Source of the DNA: Bacillota bacterium
GTDB lineage: Bacteria; Bacillota; Clostridia; DSM-8532
Direction of reading: 5' to 3'
DNA length: 64,000 bases
Assembly (NCBI GenBank): GCA_023411795.1
Contig: JAEYOK010000018.1
Coordinates: 1 to 64,000 of the forward strand
Shown here one piece after another: positions 7,245 to 16,060 of the stretch; position 1 is the stretch's first letter; the number at the start of each line of letters is the position of its first letter. The notes below the pieces were generated by a model, which ran no database searches, was not told where the DNA came from, and saw only the letters and a program-made list of their open reading frames with translations. Position numbers and translations under genes: made by a program.

Positions 7245-8621
7245 TTACTTTTTTTCAATCAATACAACACGAAGGTTCATTATGTTAGTTCCAGTGTGTC
7301 CGGTTATTACCTCATCTTTAAGTTTGCATAAAACAGATGATGAGTCATGTTTTCTAAGACACTCTTTAAGCGAAATACCCTCTTGCTCTATTCTTTGCTT
7401 TGTTTCACCATCTGAAATGCCCCCCGCAATAGCGCTGGGACCATCTGTACCATCACTGTCAACACTTATACATACTGCTGGAAAACCCTTTTCAAGCTGT
7501 TGAGAAAAGCCCAGAACCGTTTCCTGGTTAGGACCTCCTTCTCCAAAGGGACCTGCGCCATTAAAAGTAACTGTCGTTTCCCCACCGGATATCAGCGCAC
7601 ACGGAGGTATAAATGGCGAATTATTTTTTACTATCTCATTCGCAATACTTCCTAGCACAATACCAACGTCTTTAGCCTCTCCATCCAATGAAACCGCCAG
7701 AATGTGTGAGCTATATCCAAGCTCCTCTGCCTTCTTCGCCATCTGTTGGCAGGCTTCAGACGGATCGGCAACGTAGATCATAGACTGTTTCATTGTATCA
7801 AAACTTTTGACTGTCTCATTTTCTTTTGAATATACACCTTTAGTAAAATAGTTCTTAATACTATCAGGCACTGTATTCCATAAATCGTATCTTTTAAGAA
7901 CATTGATTGCATCTTCAAATGTTGTCGGATCAGTAAGGGACATATCGGGCCATGGCAAGCCTTGAGTACCTGTATTCAGAGAAAATGTGACTATATGAGC
8001 TGGTTGGGCAATTCTTACCATATTGCCGCCTTTTAATCTACATAAATGTCTGCGCACAATGTTCATCTCAACAATTGTTCCACCAGACTTAAGCAGTGCA
8101 TCATTCAATTTTTGAATCTCAGAAAGTGATATACCCTCAGGGGGAAGAACCACCAAGGATGAAGCTCCTCCGGTTATAGCCGCAAGAATCAAATCATTTT
8201 CATTAGCACTCTTTAGAATTTGTTCAATACGCTCTGCTGCCAAAACGCTTCTTTCATCAGGATTAGGATGGGAGGAGGTGAAAAGCTCAATATGGGCAAG
8301 CTTCGGTGGATGCTCATCCTTTACTGCCGCAAACCCTTTTGTTATCTTATCGCCCAATATGCTATCAATAGCTTCCACAATTGGAATTGTAGCTTTACCC
8401 ACCCCAACAACGTAAATATTCTCAATCCTTGATAAATCAAAAATGTTCTCTTGAATTTTTAGCTTATTTCCCTCCAATTTCATTAATCCGAAAATGGCAT
8501 CAGACGGGATAGCCTTTATTATACCGCTTTCGACTATTGAAATTGCATCGTTTCTCATATTACTGAACTTCCCTTTAAGAAGCTGAGCTCTGTTTTTTAT
8601 AATATTGCTTTTCTCTTTCAT
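7245..8621 (-). CDS. Glycerate 2-kinase, MOFRL (DUF4147) family
   Basis: A 458-residue enzyme of the GckA/TtuD class that phosphorylates D-glycerate to 2-phosphoglycerate with ATP. The N-terminal DUF4147 domain contains VGVGKATIP and the catalytic-region ITGGASSL; the C-terminal MOFRL domain contains ISGGETTVTF, SDGTDGPS and GHTGTNIMNLR. Length is normal. It is transcribed after livF (80-bp gap), and its stop is 10 bp before the enolase-like start, so the pair is translationally linked. It is unrelated in sequence to the decayed GlxK-type kinase at the end of the same operon. Confidence 0.87.
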   Translation of the reverse strand: MKEKSNIIKNRAQLLKGKFSNMRNDAISIVESGIIKAIPSDAIFGLMKLEGNKLKIQENIFDLSRIENIYVVGVGKATIPIVEAIDSILGDKITKGFAAVKDEHPPKLAHIELFTSSHPNPDERSVLAAERIEQILKSANENDLILAAITGGASSLVVLPPEGISLSEIQKLNDALLKSGGTIVEMNIVRRHLCRLKGGNMVRIAQPAHIVTFSLNTGTQGLPWPDMSLTDPTTFEDAINVLKRYDLWNTVPDSIKNYFTKGVYSKENETVKSFDTMKQSMIYVADPSEACQQMAKKAEELGYSSHILAVSLDGEAKDVGIVLGSIANEIVKNNSPFIPPCALISGGETTVTFNGAGPFGEGGPNQETVLGFSQQLEKGFPAVCISVDSDGTDGPSAIAGGISDGETKQRIEQEGISLKECLRKHDSSSVLCKLKDEVITGHTGTNIMNLRVVLIEKK

Positions 8622-8701
8622 TTTGAATCCTCAACAGTACAAATAATCAAGATATCTTAAACCGGCCCTACCTTTAATATTCAAGCAAAAACTTATATAT
8701 C

Positions 8702-9415
8702 CTATAAACCAAGATATGATTTTTTTACTTCGGAATTATTTGAGAGAGCTTCAACCGTATCAGAAATGACAACATTTCCGGTTTCAAGAACGTAAGCACG
8801 CTTTGCGGCTTTTAATCCGAGCCACGCGCTTTGCTCTACCAGCAGAACTGACATCCCTTGTTCATTTACTTTTTTAAGCGCCACAAATATATCATTGATG
8901 ACTATAGGGGCAAGTCCCATTGATGGTTCATCCAGGAGTAAAAGCGATGGATTCACCATAAGTGCTCTGCCCATTGCAAGCATCTGCTGTTCGCCACCGC
9001 TTAAAGTCCCGGCAAGTTGCTTCCTTCTTTCGAAAAGTATAGGAAAGAGGTCAAAGATAAATTCCGTTTGACGCTTCTTGAATTCCTTATCCTGGACAGA
9101 GTATGCTCCTATATTCAAATTTTCTTGAACTGTCATGTCTGTAAAAACGCGTCGACCTTCGGGAACATATCCTATACCTAGCTTAGGGATTTGATGCTGA
9201 GGCAATTTTTCAAGGGTGTGGCCTTCAAATTTAATGCTTCCCTCCGATATCTTAACTATGCCCATAATGGCATTAAGGAGCGTACTTTTCCCGGCTCCAT
9301 TTGCACCAAGCACCGAAACTATTTCTCCCTTTTCCACTTGTAATGATAAGCCGTGTATTGCTTCTACTTGCCCATATTTAACTTTAATATTGTTTACATC
9401 AAGAATTGTTGCCAT
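8702..9415 (-). CDS. livF: ABC transporter ATP-binding protein, LivF type
   Basis: A 237-residue ATPase of a branched-chain-amino-acid-type importer. Walker A (GANGAGKST), the signature (LSGGEQQML) and Walker B (LLLLDEPSMGL) are complete, and the C-terminal switch histidine of most ABC proteins is replaced by the LivF-typical VEQS. The start at 9415 was chosen because GGAGG sits seven bases upstream; a GTG at 9430 is also in frame. It overlaps the livG end by a few bases. The transported compound need not be an amino acid. Confidence 0.88.
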   Translation of the reverse strand: MATILDVNNIKVKYGQVEAIHGLSLQVEKGEIVSVLGANGAGKSTLLNAIMGIVKISEGSIKFEGHTLEKLPQHQIPKLGIGYVPEGRRVFTDMTVQENLNIGAYSVQDKEFKKRQTEFIFDLFPILFERRKQLAGTLSGGEQQMLAMGRALMVNPSLLLLDEPSMGLAPIVINDIFVALKKVNEQGMSVLLVEQSAWLGLKAAKRAYVLETGNVVISDTVEALSNNSEVKKSYLGL

Positions 9416-10172
9416 ACACATCCTCCGCACCTAAGTAGGCTTTGATAACATCTGGGTTTTCGGCAATTTCATTCGGCCCTCCAAAAGCAATCGCACTTCC
9501 GTGATTTAATACCATGATTCTATGTGAAATGCCCATAACCATTTTCATATCATGTTCGATTAAAATTATAGTCATTTTCTTGTTAAGCTCTTTTACCAGC
9601 ACAATCATTGACTCGCGCTCTTCACTATTTAAGCCCGCCGCCGGCTCATCCAACAGAATGATATCAGGATTTACAGCATAGCACCGTGCAATCTCAAGTC
9701 TCTTTTGATCACCATAGGGAAGATTTTTTGTCAACGTCTCCGCTTGATGACTAAGCCCGGTAATTTCCAAAGCTTTCATTGCAATAGGCTTTACATGGTC
9801 AAAATTATTTTTTTGTTTATTTGGATTAAATATTTCTGCCACAAGCGGAACCTTGCTTCTTGCAAGCAATGATACCATAACATTTTCAAGAGCCGTAAGG
9901 TCAGTGTACAGGTGCGGGTTCTGAAAAGTTCTGGCCAGGCCCATTTGACTAATTTTAAACGAAGGTTTCCCTGTAATGAATTTCTCGTTAAAACAAACCT
10001 GCCCTGCCGTAGGTTTATAAACCCCGGTGATAACGTTAAACATTGTACTCTTCCCTGATCCATTGGGGCCTATAATACTGAATAGCTCTCCTTGATTCAC
10101 ATTAAAAGATACATTGTTAAGGGCATATAGCCCGCCAAATTTCATTGAAACGTTTTGAATCGATAATATCAT
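9399..10172 (-). CDS. livG: ABC transporter ATP-binding protein, LivG type
   Basis: A 257-residue ATPase pairing with LivF. It has Walker A (GPNGSGKST), a LivG-type signature (LPYGDQKRLEIAR), Walker B (ILLDEPAAGLN) and the switch histidine in LIEHD. The C-terminal GxxExxxxNPDVIKAYLG tail is characteristic of LivG. It overlaps livM by 4 bp (ATGA type), indicating coupled translation. Confidence 0.9.
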   Translation of the reverse strand: MILSIQNVSMKFGGLYALNNVSFNVNQGELFSIIGPNGSGKSTMFNVITGVYKPTAGQVCFNEKFITGKPSFKISQMGLARTFQNPHLYTDLTALENVMVSLLARSKVPLVAEIFNPNKQKNNFDHVKPIAMKALEITGLSHQAETLTKNLPYGDQKRLEIARCYAVNPDIILLDEPAAGLNSEERESMIVLVKELNKKMTIILIEHDMKMVMGISHRIMVLNHGSAIAFGGPNEIAENPDVIKAYLGAEDVYGNNS

Positions 10173-11146
10173 TTTATTCCACCCGCCTTTTTAATGCGAT
10201 GGTCGCTTATTCGTTTGCGCACATATCCGGTTGCTTTTTTAAACAATCCTCCTATACCGTTTGGCATATATATCATAGCTAGAATTAGAAGAATTCCATA
10301 AATAACAAGACGATATTCACCAATCACTCTGAAATATTCGGTTGCGAATGTCAGCAATACATTTGCAATGATTACACCTAATATACTTCCGTTTCCTCCA
10401 AAGATTGAAATAGTTAAAAACGAGATAGATACGTTGGTTGTAAAGTTTTCAGGAGAGATATAGCTAATATAGCTTGCGTAAAGAGCTCCAGCTACGCCTG
10501 CGAATAAAGAGCAAATTGCAAAAGCGAGTAACTTTATTCCATTAACATTTACACCATTCATATTTGCAGCAATGCTGTTATTCTTAATAGATGTAAAGAA
10601 ATACCCTAGTCTCGATTTGAATATTCTGTTAGTTAGAAATACAAATATAATAAACATGACAAGCGCCAGATAGTAATAACTGAAGACATTCTTCAGTTTA
10701 AATCCGAATATGACAGGAGCAGGTATCCTGTTGAGGCCGCTTGGTCCATTCGTTAATGAAATCCAATTCTTGAACACCTGATATATTATCTCGTTTATAC
10801 CCATTGTCGTCATTATCAGATATAAGCCTGATACTTTCATCGTCGGAAGTCCCACTAAAAACCCTGCGATAAATGTTACAACAATTACAACTAGCATATA
10901 AACCCAAAAACTTGCATTCAGCCTCAAGCTAAGCAATGCAGCTGTATACGCGCCTATCCCGAAGAACGCCGCCTGTGCATTTGAAATCTGTCCAGAACTG
11001 CCTAATATATTTAGACCCAAAACTGCTATAGAATTAATCATTACATATACAATCAGATGCAGTATATATTTAGACATAAAACCAGGAAAAGTGCACATTA
11101 AAGCAATAATCATCATAAATATTAATGTTTTTGTTTTTTTATTCAT
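10169..11146 (-). CDS. livM: ABC transporter permease, LivM type
   Basis: A 325-residue membrane permease with about nine to ten hydrophobic segments. NAQAAFFGIGAYTAALL and SLTNGPSGLNRIP are LivM hallmarks, and the EAA-like loop (FTSIKNNSIAANMNGVNV) is where the ATPases dock. I take the ATG at 11146, which is preceded by AAGG and gives the usual short N-terminus; an upstream in-frame ATG at 11209 would add 21 hydrophilic residues and overlap livH. Confidence 0.85.
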   Translation of the reverse strand: MNKKTKTLIFMMIIALMCTFPGFMSKYILHLIVYVMINSIAVLGLNILGSSGQISNAQAAFFGIGAYTAALLSLRLNASFWVYMLVVIVVTFIAGFLVGLPTMKVSGLYLIMTTMGINEIIYQVFKNWISLTNGPSGLNRIPAPVIFGFKLKNVFSYYYLALVMFIIFVFLTNRIFKSRLGYFFTSIKNNSIAANMNGVNVNGIKLLAFAICSLFAGVAGALYASYISYISPENFTTNVSISFLTISIFGGNGSILGVIIANVLLTFATEYFRVIGEYRLVIYGILLILAMIYMPNGIGGLFKKATGYVRKRISDHRIKKAGGIK

Positions 11147-11171
11147 ATACGCTACCTTAACTTTCGTTTCA

Positions 11172-12038
11172 TTACACCTTTGTTGGTTTAGCTTTTCCCA
11201 AGATACCATATGGCCTGAATAGTAACATCAAAACCAAAATACCAAGAGAAAATACGTCTTTATATGCAGAGCTGATATAGCCAGCCCCTAAATTCTCCAA
11301 TATGCCCAGGATAATTCCGCCAACCATTGCACCGGGAACACTTGTAACCCCACCAAGTACTGATGCGGAAAACGCCTTAAGTCCCATCATGTTACCCATT
11401 TCAAAAGATGCAAAGTACAATGGACCAATTAAAACCCCGCCTATTACTGCCACAACAATACTTAATATTATGGTAAAAGAAATATATACTTTCACATTGA
11501 TTCCCATGGCTGCGGCAATAGGCCTATCAGCTGCCACTGCTCGCATTGCCTGACCAGCACGTGTGAACGAAAGCAACCCGTAAACAATAGTAAAAAGAAT
11601 AATTGCTATTCCTATAACCCAAAAGTACTGTTCTGCTATGGAAGCTCCAAATATCTTAAATACTCGTGTACCAAATATATTTGGATATTTTACGGGGTTT
11701 GGAAATTTGATTCTTACAAGATTCTGGAGTACTATCCCCAATCCCATCGTCGCAATAACAAATGTCATGGTAGGTACATCATATAATTTTCTAAAGACAA
11801 TTCTGTCTAATACAAAGCCCAATATAAAGCCTGTCAACGTTGTTATCAACAGTGTCAACCAGGCATTAAGTCCTAATGAGACCGCTATTATAAAGCCAAA
11901 GATACTTCCTGTCATATATACATGGCCAAGACAAAAAATGAAATGGTTCAAGGTTCTGAAAACTAAGGTGTATCCTAGTGCTACCAAAGCGTAAACAAAT
12001 CCTGTCGCAATCCCTTGTAATATAAGTTGAACAAACAC
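11172..12038 (-). CDS. livH: ABC transporter permease, LivH type
   Basis: A 288-residue membrane permease, the partner of LivM, with about eight hydrophobic segments and the LivH-typical GLVYALVALGYTLVF-like start and GMQ..RAVAADRPIAAAMGINV docking loop. The start is GTG at 12038 with a GGGGG ribosome site upstream. A strong hairpin separates it from the binding-protein gene. Confidence 0.88.
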   Translation of the reverse strand: MFVQLILQGIATGFVYALVALGYTLVFRTLNHFIFCLGHVYMTGSIFGFIIAVSLGLNAWLTLLITTLTGFILGFVLDRIVFRKLYDVPTMTFVIATMGLGIVLQNLVRIKFPNPVKYPNIFGTRVFKIFGASIAEQYFWVIGIAIILFTIVYGLLSFTRAGQAMRAVAADRPIAAAMGINVKVYISFTIILSIVVAVIGGVLIGPLYFASFEMGNMMGLKAFSASVLGGVTSVPGAMVGGIILGILENLGAGYISSAYKDVFSLGILVLMLLFRPYGILGKAKPTKV

Positions 12039-12083
12039 GCACTAACCCCCTCTGTTTTTCGTCATTTTTTTATGCGGGCTTCA

Positions 12084-12102
12084 CGGTGGGTTTACCCCAC
12101 CG
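12084..12102 (-). promoter_or_regulatory. Intercistronic hairpin between livK and livH
   Basis: CGGTGGG (12084-12090) and CCCACCG (12096-12102) form a perfect stem, extended outward by GGGC/GCCC. On the coding (minus) strand no U-tract follows, so this looks like an mRNA-stabilising or processing hairpin that keeps the binding protein more abundant than the permeases, not a full terminator. Confidence 0.5.
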
Positions 12103-12128
12103 CTGCCCAAGCATTAGAATAAATGAAC

Positions 12129-13265
12129 TTATTTATATAAGGACCATGCGCCGTCTTTAACAGTCATAAGAACTGTAGGCTGAACAAGGTTATGGCGTTC
12201 TCCAAAATAAAGTTCGCCTTCAAATCCCATGACCTCACCCTTCCAATTCTGAATAGCATCGCGGAGGGCTACCTTGTCTGTTCCTGCTTTTTCAAGACAA
12301 GGACGAAGAATCTGAGTTATTGACCTGTATGTCCATGCCATGAGCAACGGTTGTGCCACTTCTTTTTCCTGTGCGAAAACTTTTGCAACGTTTTCTGCAA
12401 ATGCTGTTGCATCAGTGGTGGTATCCTTATGATAATAAGTGCAAAGAACTGTTCCTTCTGCAGCTTCTCCTCCGAGAATGAATAATTGGTCATTTGCAAG
12501 GCCGCCTGTGCCAAAGAATGTTGCATCTATACCAAGCTGACGCGCTTGTATCATGATTGCGGGAGCCGCAGGAATAGTACCGCAAAGAGCAATGCCATCA
12601 GGATTAGCAGCAGCTATCTTTGTGAGCTGTGCTGTAAATTCGGTATCGGCTGAATTATAGCTTTCTATAGCTACCGGTGTGACACCAAGTTCCTTAAGTC
12701 TGTTTACAACGCCGTCTTTAACACCTGTGCCATAATCATTGGTATCATATATAACAGCAATTCTTTTCAATCCCATATTGTCAACTGCTGCGTCACCAAG
12801 TGATGCCGCCTGTAAATCGTCAGCTTTGATTACCTGGAAGGTCCACTCGTTGTCAACATTTGCTATTGCAGCATTTGTACCGCCAACAACAATGTATGGT
12901 ACTTCGGCTTTTTCATTTACGGGAATTGAAGCAAGTACCTGAGAAGATCCCCAACCACCTACTACTACATCAACTTTTTCTTGGTCAACTAGCTTTTGCA
13001 TGGCAGTAACCGCTTCACTAGGGTTTGTTGCGTCATCAACGATGACCATTTCAAGTTTACGTCCGTTAATGCCACCATCTTTGTTGATTTCATCAATTGC
13101 CATTTGTGCACCATACTTGATGTTGATTCCATAAGAGGTACCACCACCGGATAATGGCGCTATAACACCAATACGGATAGGACCTGTTTCTTTTTTGGAG
13201 CCACATCCTGTTACTAAGGAAAATACCATAATGATCACCAGTAAAAATGCTAAAACTCTTTTCAT
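12129..13265 (-). CDS. livK: ABC transporter substrate-binding lipoprotein, LivK/LivJ type
   Basis: A 378-residue type-1 periplasmic-binding-fold lipoprotein. The signal peptide ends in LVTGC, so Cys21 is lipidated and the protein is anchored outside the membrane. IRIGVIAPLSG, GINGRKLEMVIVDD and VGGWGSSQV are typical of the LivK family, which binds branched-chain or other amino acids, amides and aromatic acids. Because the operon carries an amidohydrolase and glycerate-processing enzymes, the ligand here is more likely a polar amino-acid-like or hydroxyacid-like compound; this is inference. Confidence 0.88.
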   Translation of the reverse strand: MKRVLAFLLVIIMVFSLVTGCGSKKETGPIRIGVIAPLSGGGTSYGINIKYGAQMAIDEINKDGGINGRKLEMVIVDDATNPSEAVTAMQKLVDQEKVDVVVGGWGSSQVLASIPVNEKAEVPYIVVGGTNAAIANVDNEWTFQVIKADDLQAASLGDAAVDNMGLKRIAVIYDTNDYGTGVKDGVVNRLKELGVTPVAIESYNSADTEFTAQLTKIAAANPDGIALCGTIPAAPAIMIQARQLGIDATFFGTGGLANDQLFILGGEAAEGTVLCTYYHKDTTTDATAFAENVAKVFAQEKEVAQPLLMAWTYRSITQILRPCLEKAGTDKVALRDAIQNWKGEVMGFEGELYFGERHNLVQPTVLMTVKDGAWSLYK

Positions 13266-13317
13266 GTTCTTTCCTCCTAAATGTTAATAAACTTAAAATG
13301 GTCAAATTTTATAATTA

Positions 13318-13716
13318 CTATTCCATTAAAGTGACATCGATCTCTACGTCAATACCGCGGAGTCCGGCTTGGACCAGCGTTCGTGCAGGACGCTGAGATT
13401 CATCCGGAAAATATTCTTTATATACCTCGTTAAAGCATGGTATATTAGCGAGATCTGTGAGATAAACAGTAATCTTAACCGCTTTACTAATGTTTAAACC
13501 TGATGCTTCAGCTACTGCTGAGATGTTGTCAAGTGTTTTGCGAACCTGTTCCTCAAAGCTTCCCTTGATTGGAGCATTCGTTTCTTTATCCAAAGGCCCC
13601 CAACCGGATAAAAACACGAAAGGTCCAACTTTAAGAGCTTGAGGAAAAGGGCCTCTACCTTTTGGTGCATTTTCAGTGTTAATAATTTCTCTTAAGTACT
13701 CTCCCATATTATCCAC
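13318..13716 (-). CDS. RidA/YjgF-family protein
   Basis: A 132-residue member of the RidA family, usually trimeric cytoplasmic proteins that hydrolyse reactive enamine/imine intermediates or related compounds. The family signature VVKITVYLTDLANIPCFNEVY is nearly complete (AVKITVYLTDL is visible), and the key arginine lies in RPARTLVQAGL. Its place between an amidohydrolase and an importer suggests an imine or aminoacrylate-like intermediate in the pathway. Confidence 0.87.
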   Translation of the reverse strand: MDNMGEYLREIINTENAPKGRGPFPQALKVGPFVFLSGWGPLDKETNAPIKGSFEEQVRKTLDNISAVAEASGLNISKAVKITVYLTDLANIPCFNEVYKEYFPDESQRPARTLVQAGLRGIDVEIDVTLME

Positions 13717-13762
13717 CCCCTTTATTAAGATTAAATAATTTTATATCTTACTTGATTTAGAA

Positions 13763-14905
13763 TTAATCGAGACGAAATATGCGACGAATATTCTCGCCGA
13801 AAACAAGCTTTTTATCCTCAGTGCTCAAAATAGGACAATGCTTGTCAATGTAATTTCTCGCCTGCGCATATGTGCAATTTCTTTCTGTATTTGGCAAATC
13901 AGTTCCCCAAATCAGTTTTTCAGGACCAAGGTGGGACATCAGATCCCGAACCAGCGGATGAATCTCTAGATATGGGTAATCCCATGCTGTTCCACCCGGT
14001 ACAGGATGGCTTACTTGCATTGGAAACAGGAGTTCAAGATGCATGTTCGGTCTTTTCCATATGTTCCATAAATCCTCTCGTATAGGTATAAAACTGTCCT
14101 TATCTCTGATATTTCTTAGCGGGATACCATGTACCAAGATACACGGTATCTCTGGAAAACGCTTATGCCATCCTTCTAATCGCAACATTTGCTTCATAAA
14201 GCGTTCGTATGCGGAAGAAATATATTCACCCTTTTCATATATTGCAGTGATGTCCCAGAATACAGGAAGCCCTAAATCCCTCACTTCTGACCAAAATCCA
14301 TTGAATCTTTCATCATCGAAATTAATAGAAAACCCGGTCTCAAAAAATCTTTCATTTGCATAATAAAGTGCCTTCAAGCCTTGTTCAATTACACCTTTAC
14401 GCAATTTCTTTATTTCTTCGGGACTGTCGGCCCTTGACTCATTAACTTGTATGGTTCCTATGAATCTATCAGGGTATTTTTTCACTATATCAGAGAAAAA
14501 ATCATTTAAGTCACCATATAAAAATGCATTTTGTAGGATGCCCATAGAAACACCAACTGCATCCATATGAGCAAGAAGAAATTCAGGAGAGGATTCCAGG
14601 CTTTGCATATTAGGAGCATAAAGCGAAATATAATAGCCTTCTCCATCCTTTTCCCATTGTAATCTTCCAAAAGATCCTGCCCCAAATTTAACATCATAAG
14701 CACCATTGGGGGTAGGGTCATTATCATCCCATAAGATATATTTACTCTTATCTGTTTCTACTTTGCCATCCCGTAAACGTTTAACAGCAGCAGCGGGCGA
14801 TGCGGCAACAAAACGCTGCAAATACATGTTTTGTTCTTCCATCGAACGTGACCCGTAAGGTCTCCCCAAATTGGGAAATGCGTGCATATGGGCATCAATA
14901 ATCAT
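13763..14905 (-). CDS. Amidohydrolase family (AH_2-type TIM barrel) enzyme
   Basis: A 380-residue metal-dependent hydrolase or decarboxylase. MIIDAHMHAF gives the HxH metal pair (His6, His8), ILVHG a barrel histidine and WGTDLPN the catalytic aspartate, as in the amidohydrolase_2 group that includes ACMSD-like decarboxylases, lactonases and hydratases. Neither exact reaction nor substrate can be assigned. Inserts between 80 and 120 are longer than in small family members. It is the first enzyme gene after the GntR regulator (18-bp gap), so it probably performs the opening step on the imported compound. Confidence 0.8.
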   Translation of the reverse strand: MIIDAHMHAFPNLGRPYGSRSMEEQNMYLQRFVAASPAAAVKRLRDGKVETDKSKYILWDDNDPTPNGAYDVKFGAGSFGRLQWEKDGEGYYISLYAPNMQSLESSPEFLLAHMDAVGVSMGILQNAFLYGDLNDFFSDIVKKYPDRFIGTIQVNESRADSPEEIKKLRKGVIEQGLKALYYANERFFETGFSINFDDERFNGFWSEVRDLGLPVFWDITAIYEKGEYISSAYERFMKQMLRLEGWHKRFPEIPCILVHGIPLRNIRDKDSFIPIREDLWNIWKRPNMHLELLFPMQVSHPVPGGTAWDYPYLEIHPLVRDLMSHLGPEKLIWGTDLPNTERNCTYAQARNYIDKHCPILSTEDKKLVFGENIRRIFRLD

Positions 14906-14923
14906 TTTACCACTCCTCTAATA

Positions 14924-15724
14924 TTAGTCGTCACCTTTTACTCTATATCCACCGCCTATTATATCTAGGCCGCTGATACCATCCTGAGGCTTTGCAAAGA
15001 TAACCAGACTGTAATAATCGCTCCTAAGATAGACTCTGGTAAGCTGCAAAGCATCTCCAACTGATGAATAAGATACTGATTCGTGTACAAGAAGAGGATA
15101 TTTTTCAGAAACTTCAAGAAGCTTTGCCTGTCTTGAGTTTGCTCCTACCGCCCTGACTTGAACTTCAACATGATCAACTTTATGTCCCGTCATTTGCAGC
15201 AACTTTTGAACCGATTCATTTTCTAATTTAGCTATATCCATCTTCTCGCCAATATTTAATGGAAAATACCTTGATTCGGTCCATATAGGTGAATCTTTTG
15301 ACCTACATAGACGCCTGACCCTGATTAATTCCTCATTTTCAGATATTCCAAAAGCTTTTGCGATACTTTCCACTGGCTTTATTTTTATATGCTCTATTAC
15401 TGTAGCCTTACGTGAGATTCCTCTGTTTTGCATTTCATCTTCCATGCGTCTGAAATCATCCAAACCGATAACCGAATGTCGGTTTCCGAGAACGTTATCT
15501 GAAACAATTGATCTCGACCCACGTTTTTTTATAATCAATCCATCTTCTTCAAGGCGCTCGAGTGCTTTCCGTATCGTTATCCGGCTTACGTTAAACATTT
15601 GTATTAATTCATTTTCACTAGGTATAAAATCACCCGGGTTCAATTCCCCGTTCTCAATTTGCTTACGAATCTTTCGTTCTACCTGATAATACAAAGTAAC
15701 CGGACTTTTGTCATAAAGTTGCAT
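14924..15724 (-). CDS. GntR-family regulator with UTRA domain (HutC subfamily)
   Basis: A 266-residue regulator. Residues about 8-75 form the GntR winged helix (YYQVERKIRKQIENGELNPGD, written in family form; core FNVSRITIRKALERLEEDG) and residues about 95-245 form the UTRA ligand-binding domain (IRVRRLCR, ESRYFP, LPLLVHESVSY-like). HutC-type GntR proteins usually repress the operon they head and are released by a pathway metabolite. It is the promoter-proximal gene of the 11-kb operon, with an ATG following AGGAGG. Confidence 0.85.
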   Translation of the reverse strand: MQLYDKSPVTLYYQVERKIRKQIENGELNPGDFIPSENELIQMFNVSRITIRKALERLEEDGLIIKKRGSRSIVSDNVLGNRHSVIGLDDFRRMEDEMQNRGISRKATVIEHIKIKPVESIAKAFGISENEELIRVRRLCRSKDSPIWTESRYFPLNIGEKMDIAKLENESVQKLLQMTGHKVDHVEVQVRAVGANSRQAKLLEVSEKYPLLVHESVSYSSVGDALQLTRVYLRSDYYSLVIFAKPQDGISGLDIIGGGYRVKGDD

Positions 15725-16060
15725 TTATAATTAACCTCCTAAACATTGATAATGATGCTATTATACATCTAAATTCATATTCTGAGGTTTTAGAAATTAT
15801 CAAAATTCAAAGTTGTCATCTTGTTATGTTATTATAATAAGATGATATTCATAATCTTAATACTATCATTTAAAATTGTCAATGCTTTAAAGCATAATTA
15901 TTGTGCAAAATAGCTGAAAAATTTTGATGAGTAGCCATTTTCAGGCTAAACGAGATATGTGAGATTTAATTTGAATGATGAGACCCTATATAATAAAAGA
16001 CATATTAATATGATGAATTTAGGTATATTCTTGCGCGTTGCCGTAGGACACTGATTAAAT
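15725..16060. promoter_or_regulatory. AT-rich promoter region of the catabolic operon; 14-bp palindrome
   Basis: No gene is seen in these 336 bases. They contain the upstream region of the GntR gene, with its ribosome site next to 15730. A perfect palindrome ATGCTTTAAAGCAT lies at 15882-15895 and is a candidate operator. At the far end GACACTGA (16047-16054) pairs with TCAGTGTC (16061-16068), a hairpin that overlaps the vanT stop and may end the van transcript, although no clear U-tract follows it. Confidence 0.4.
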
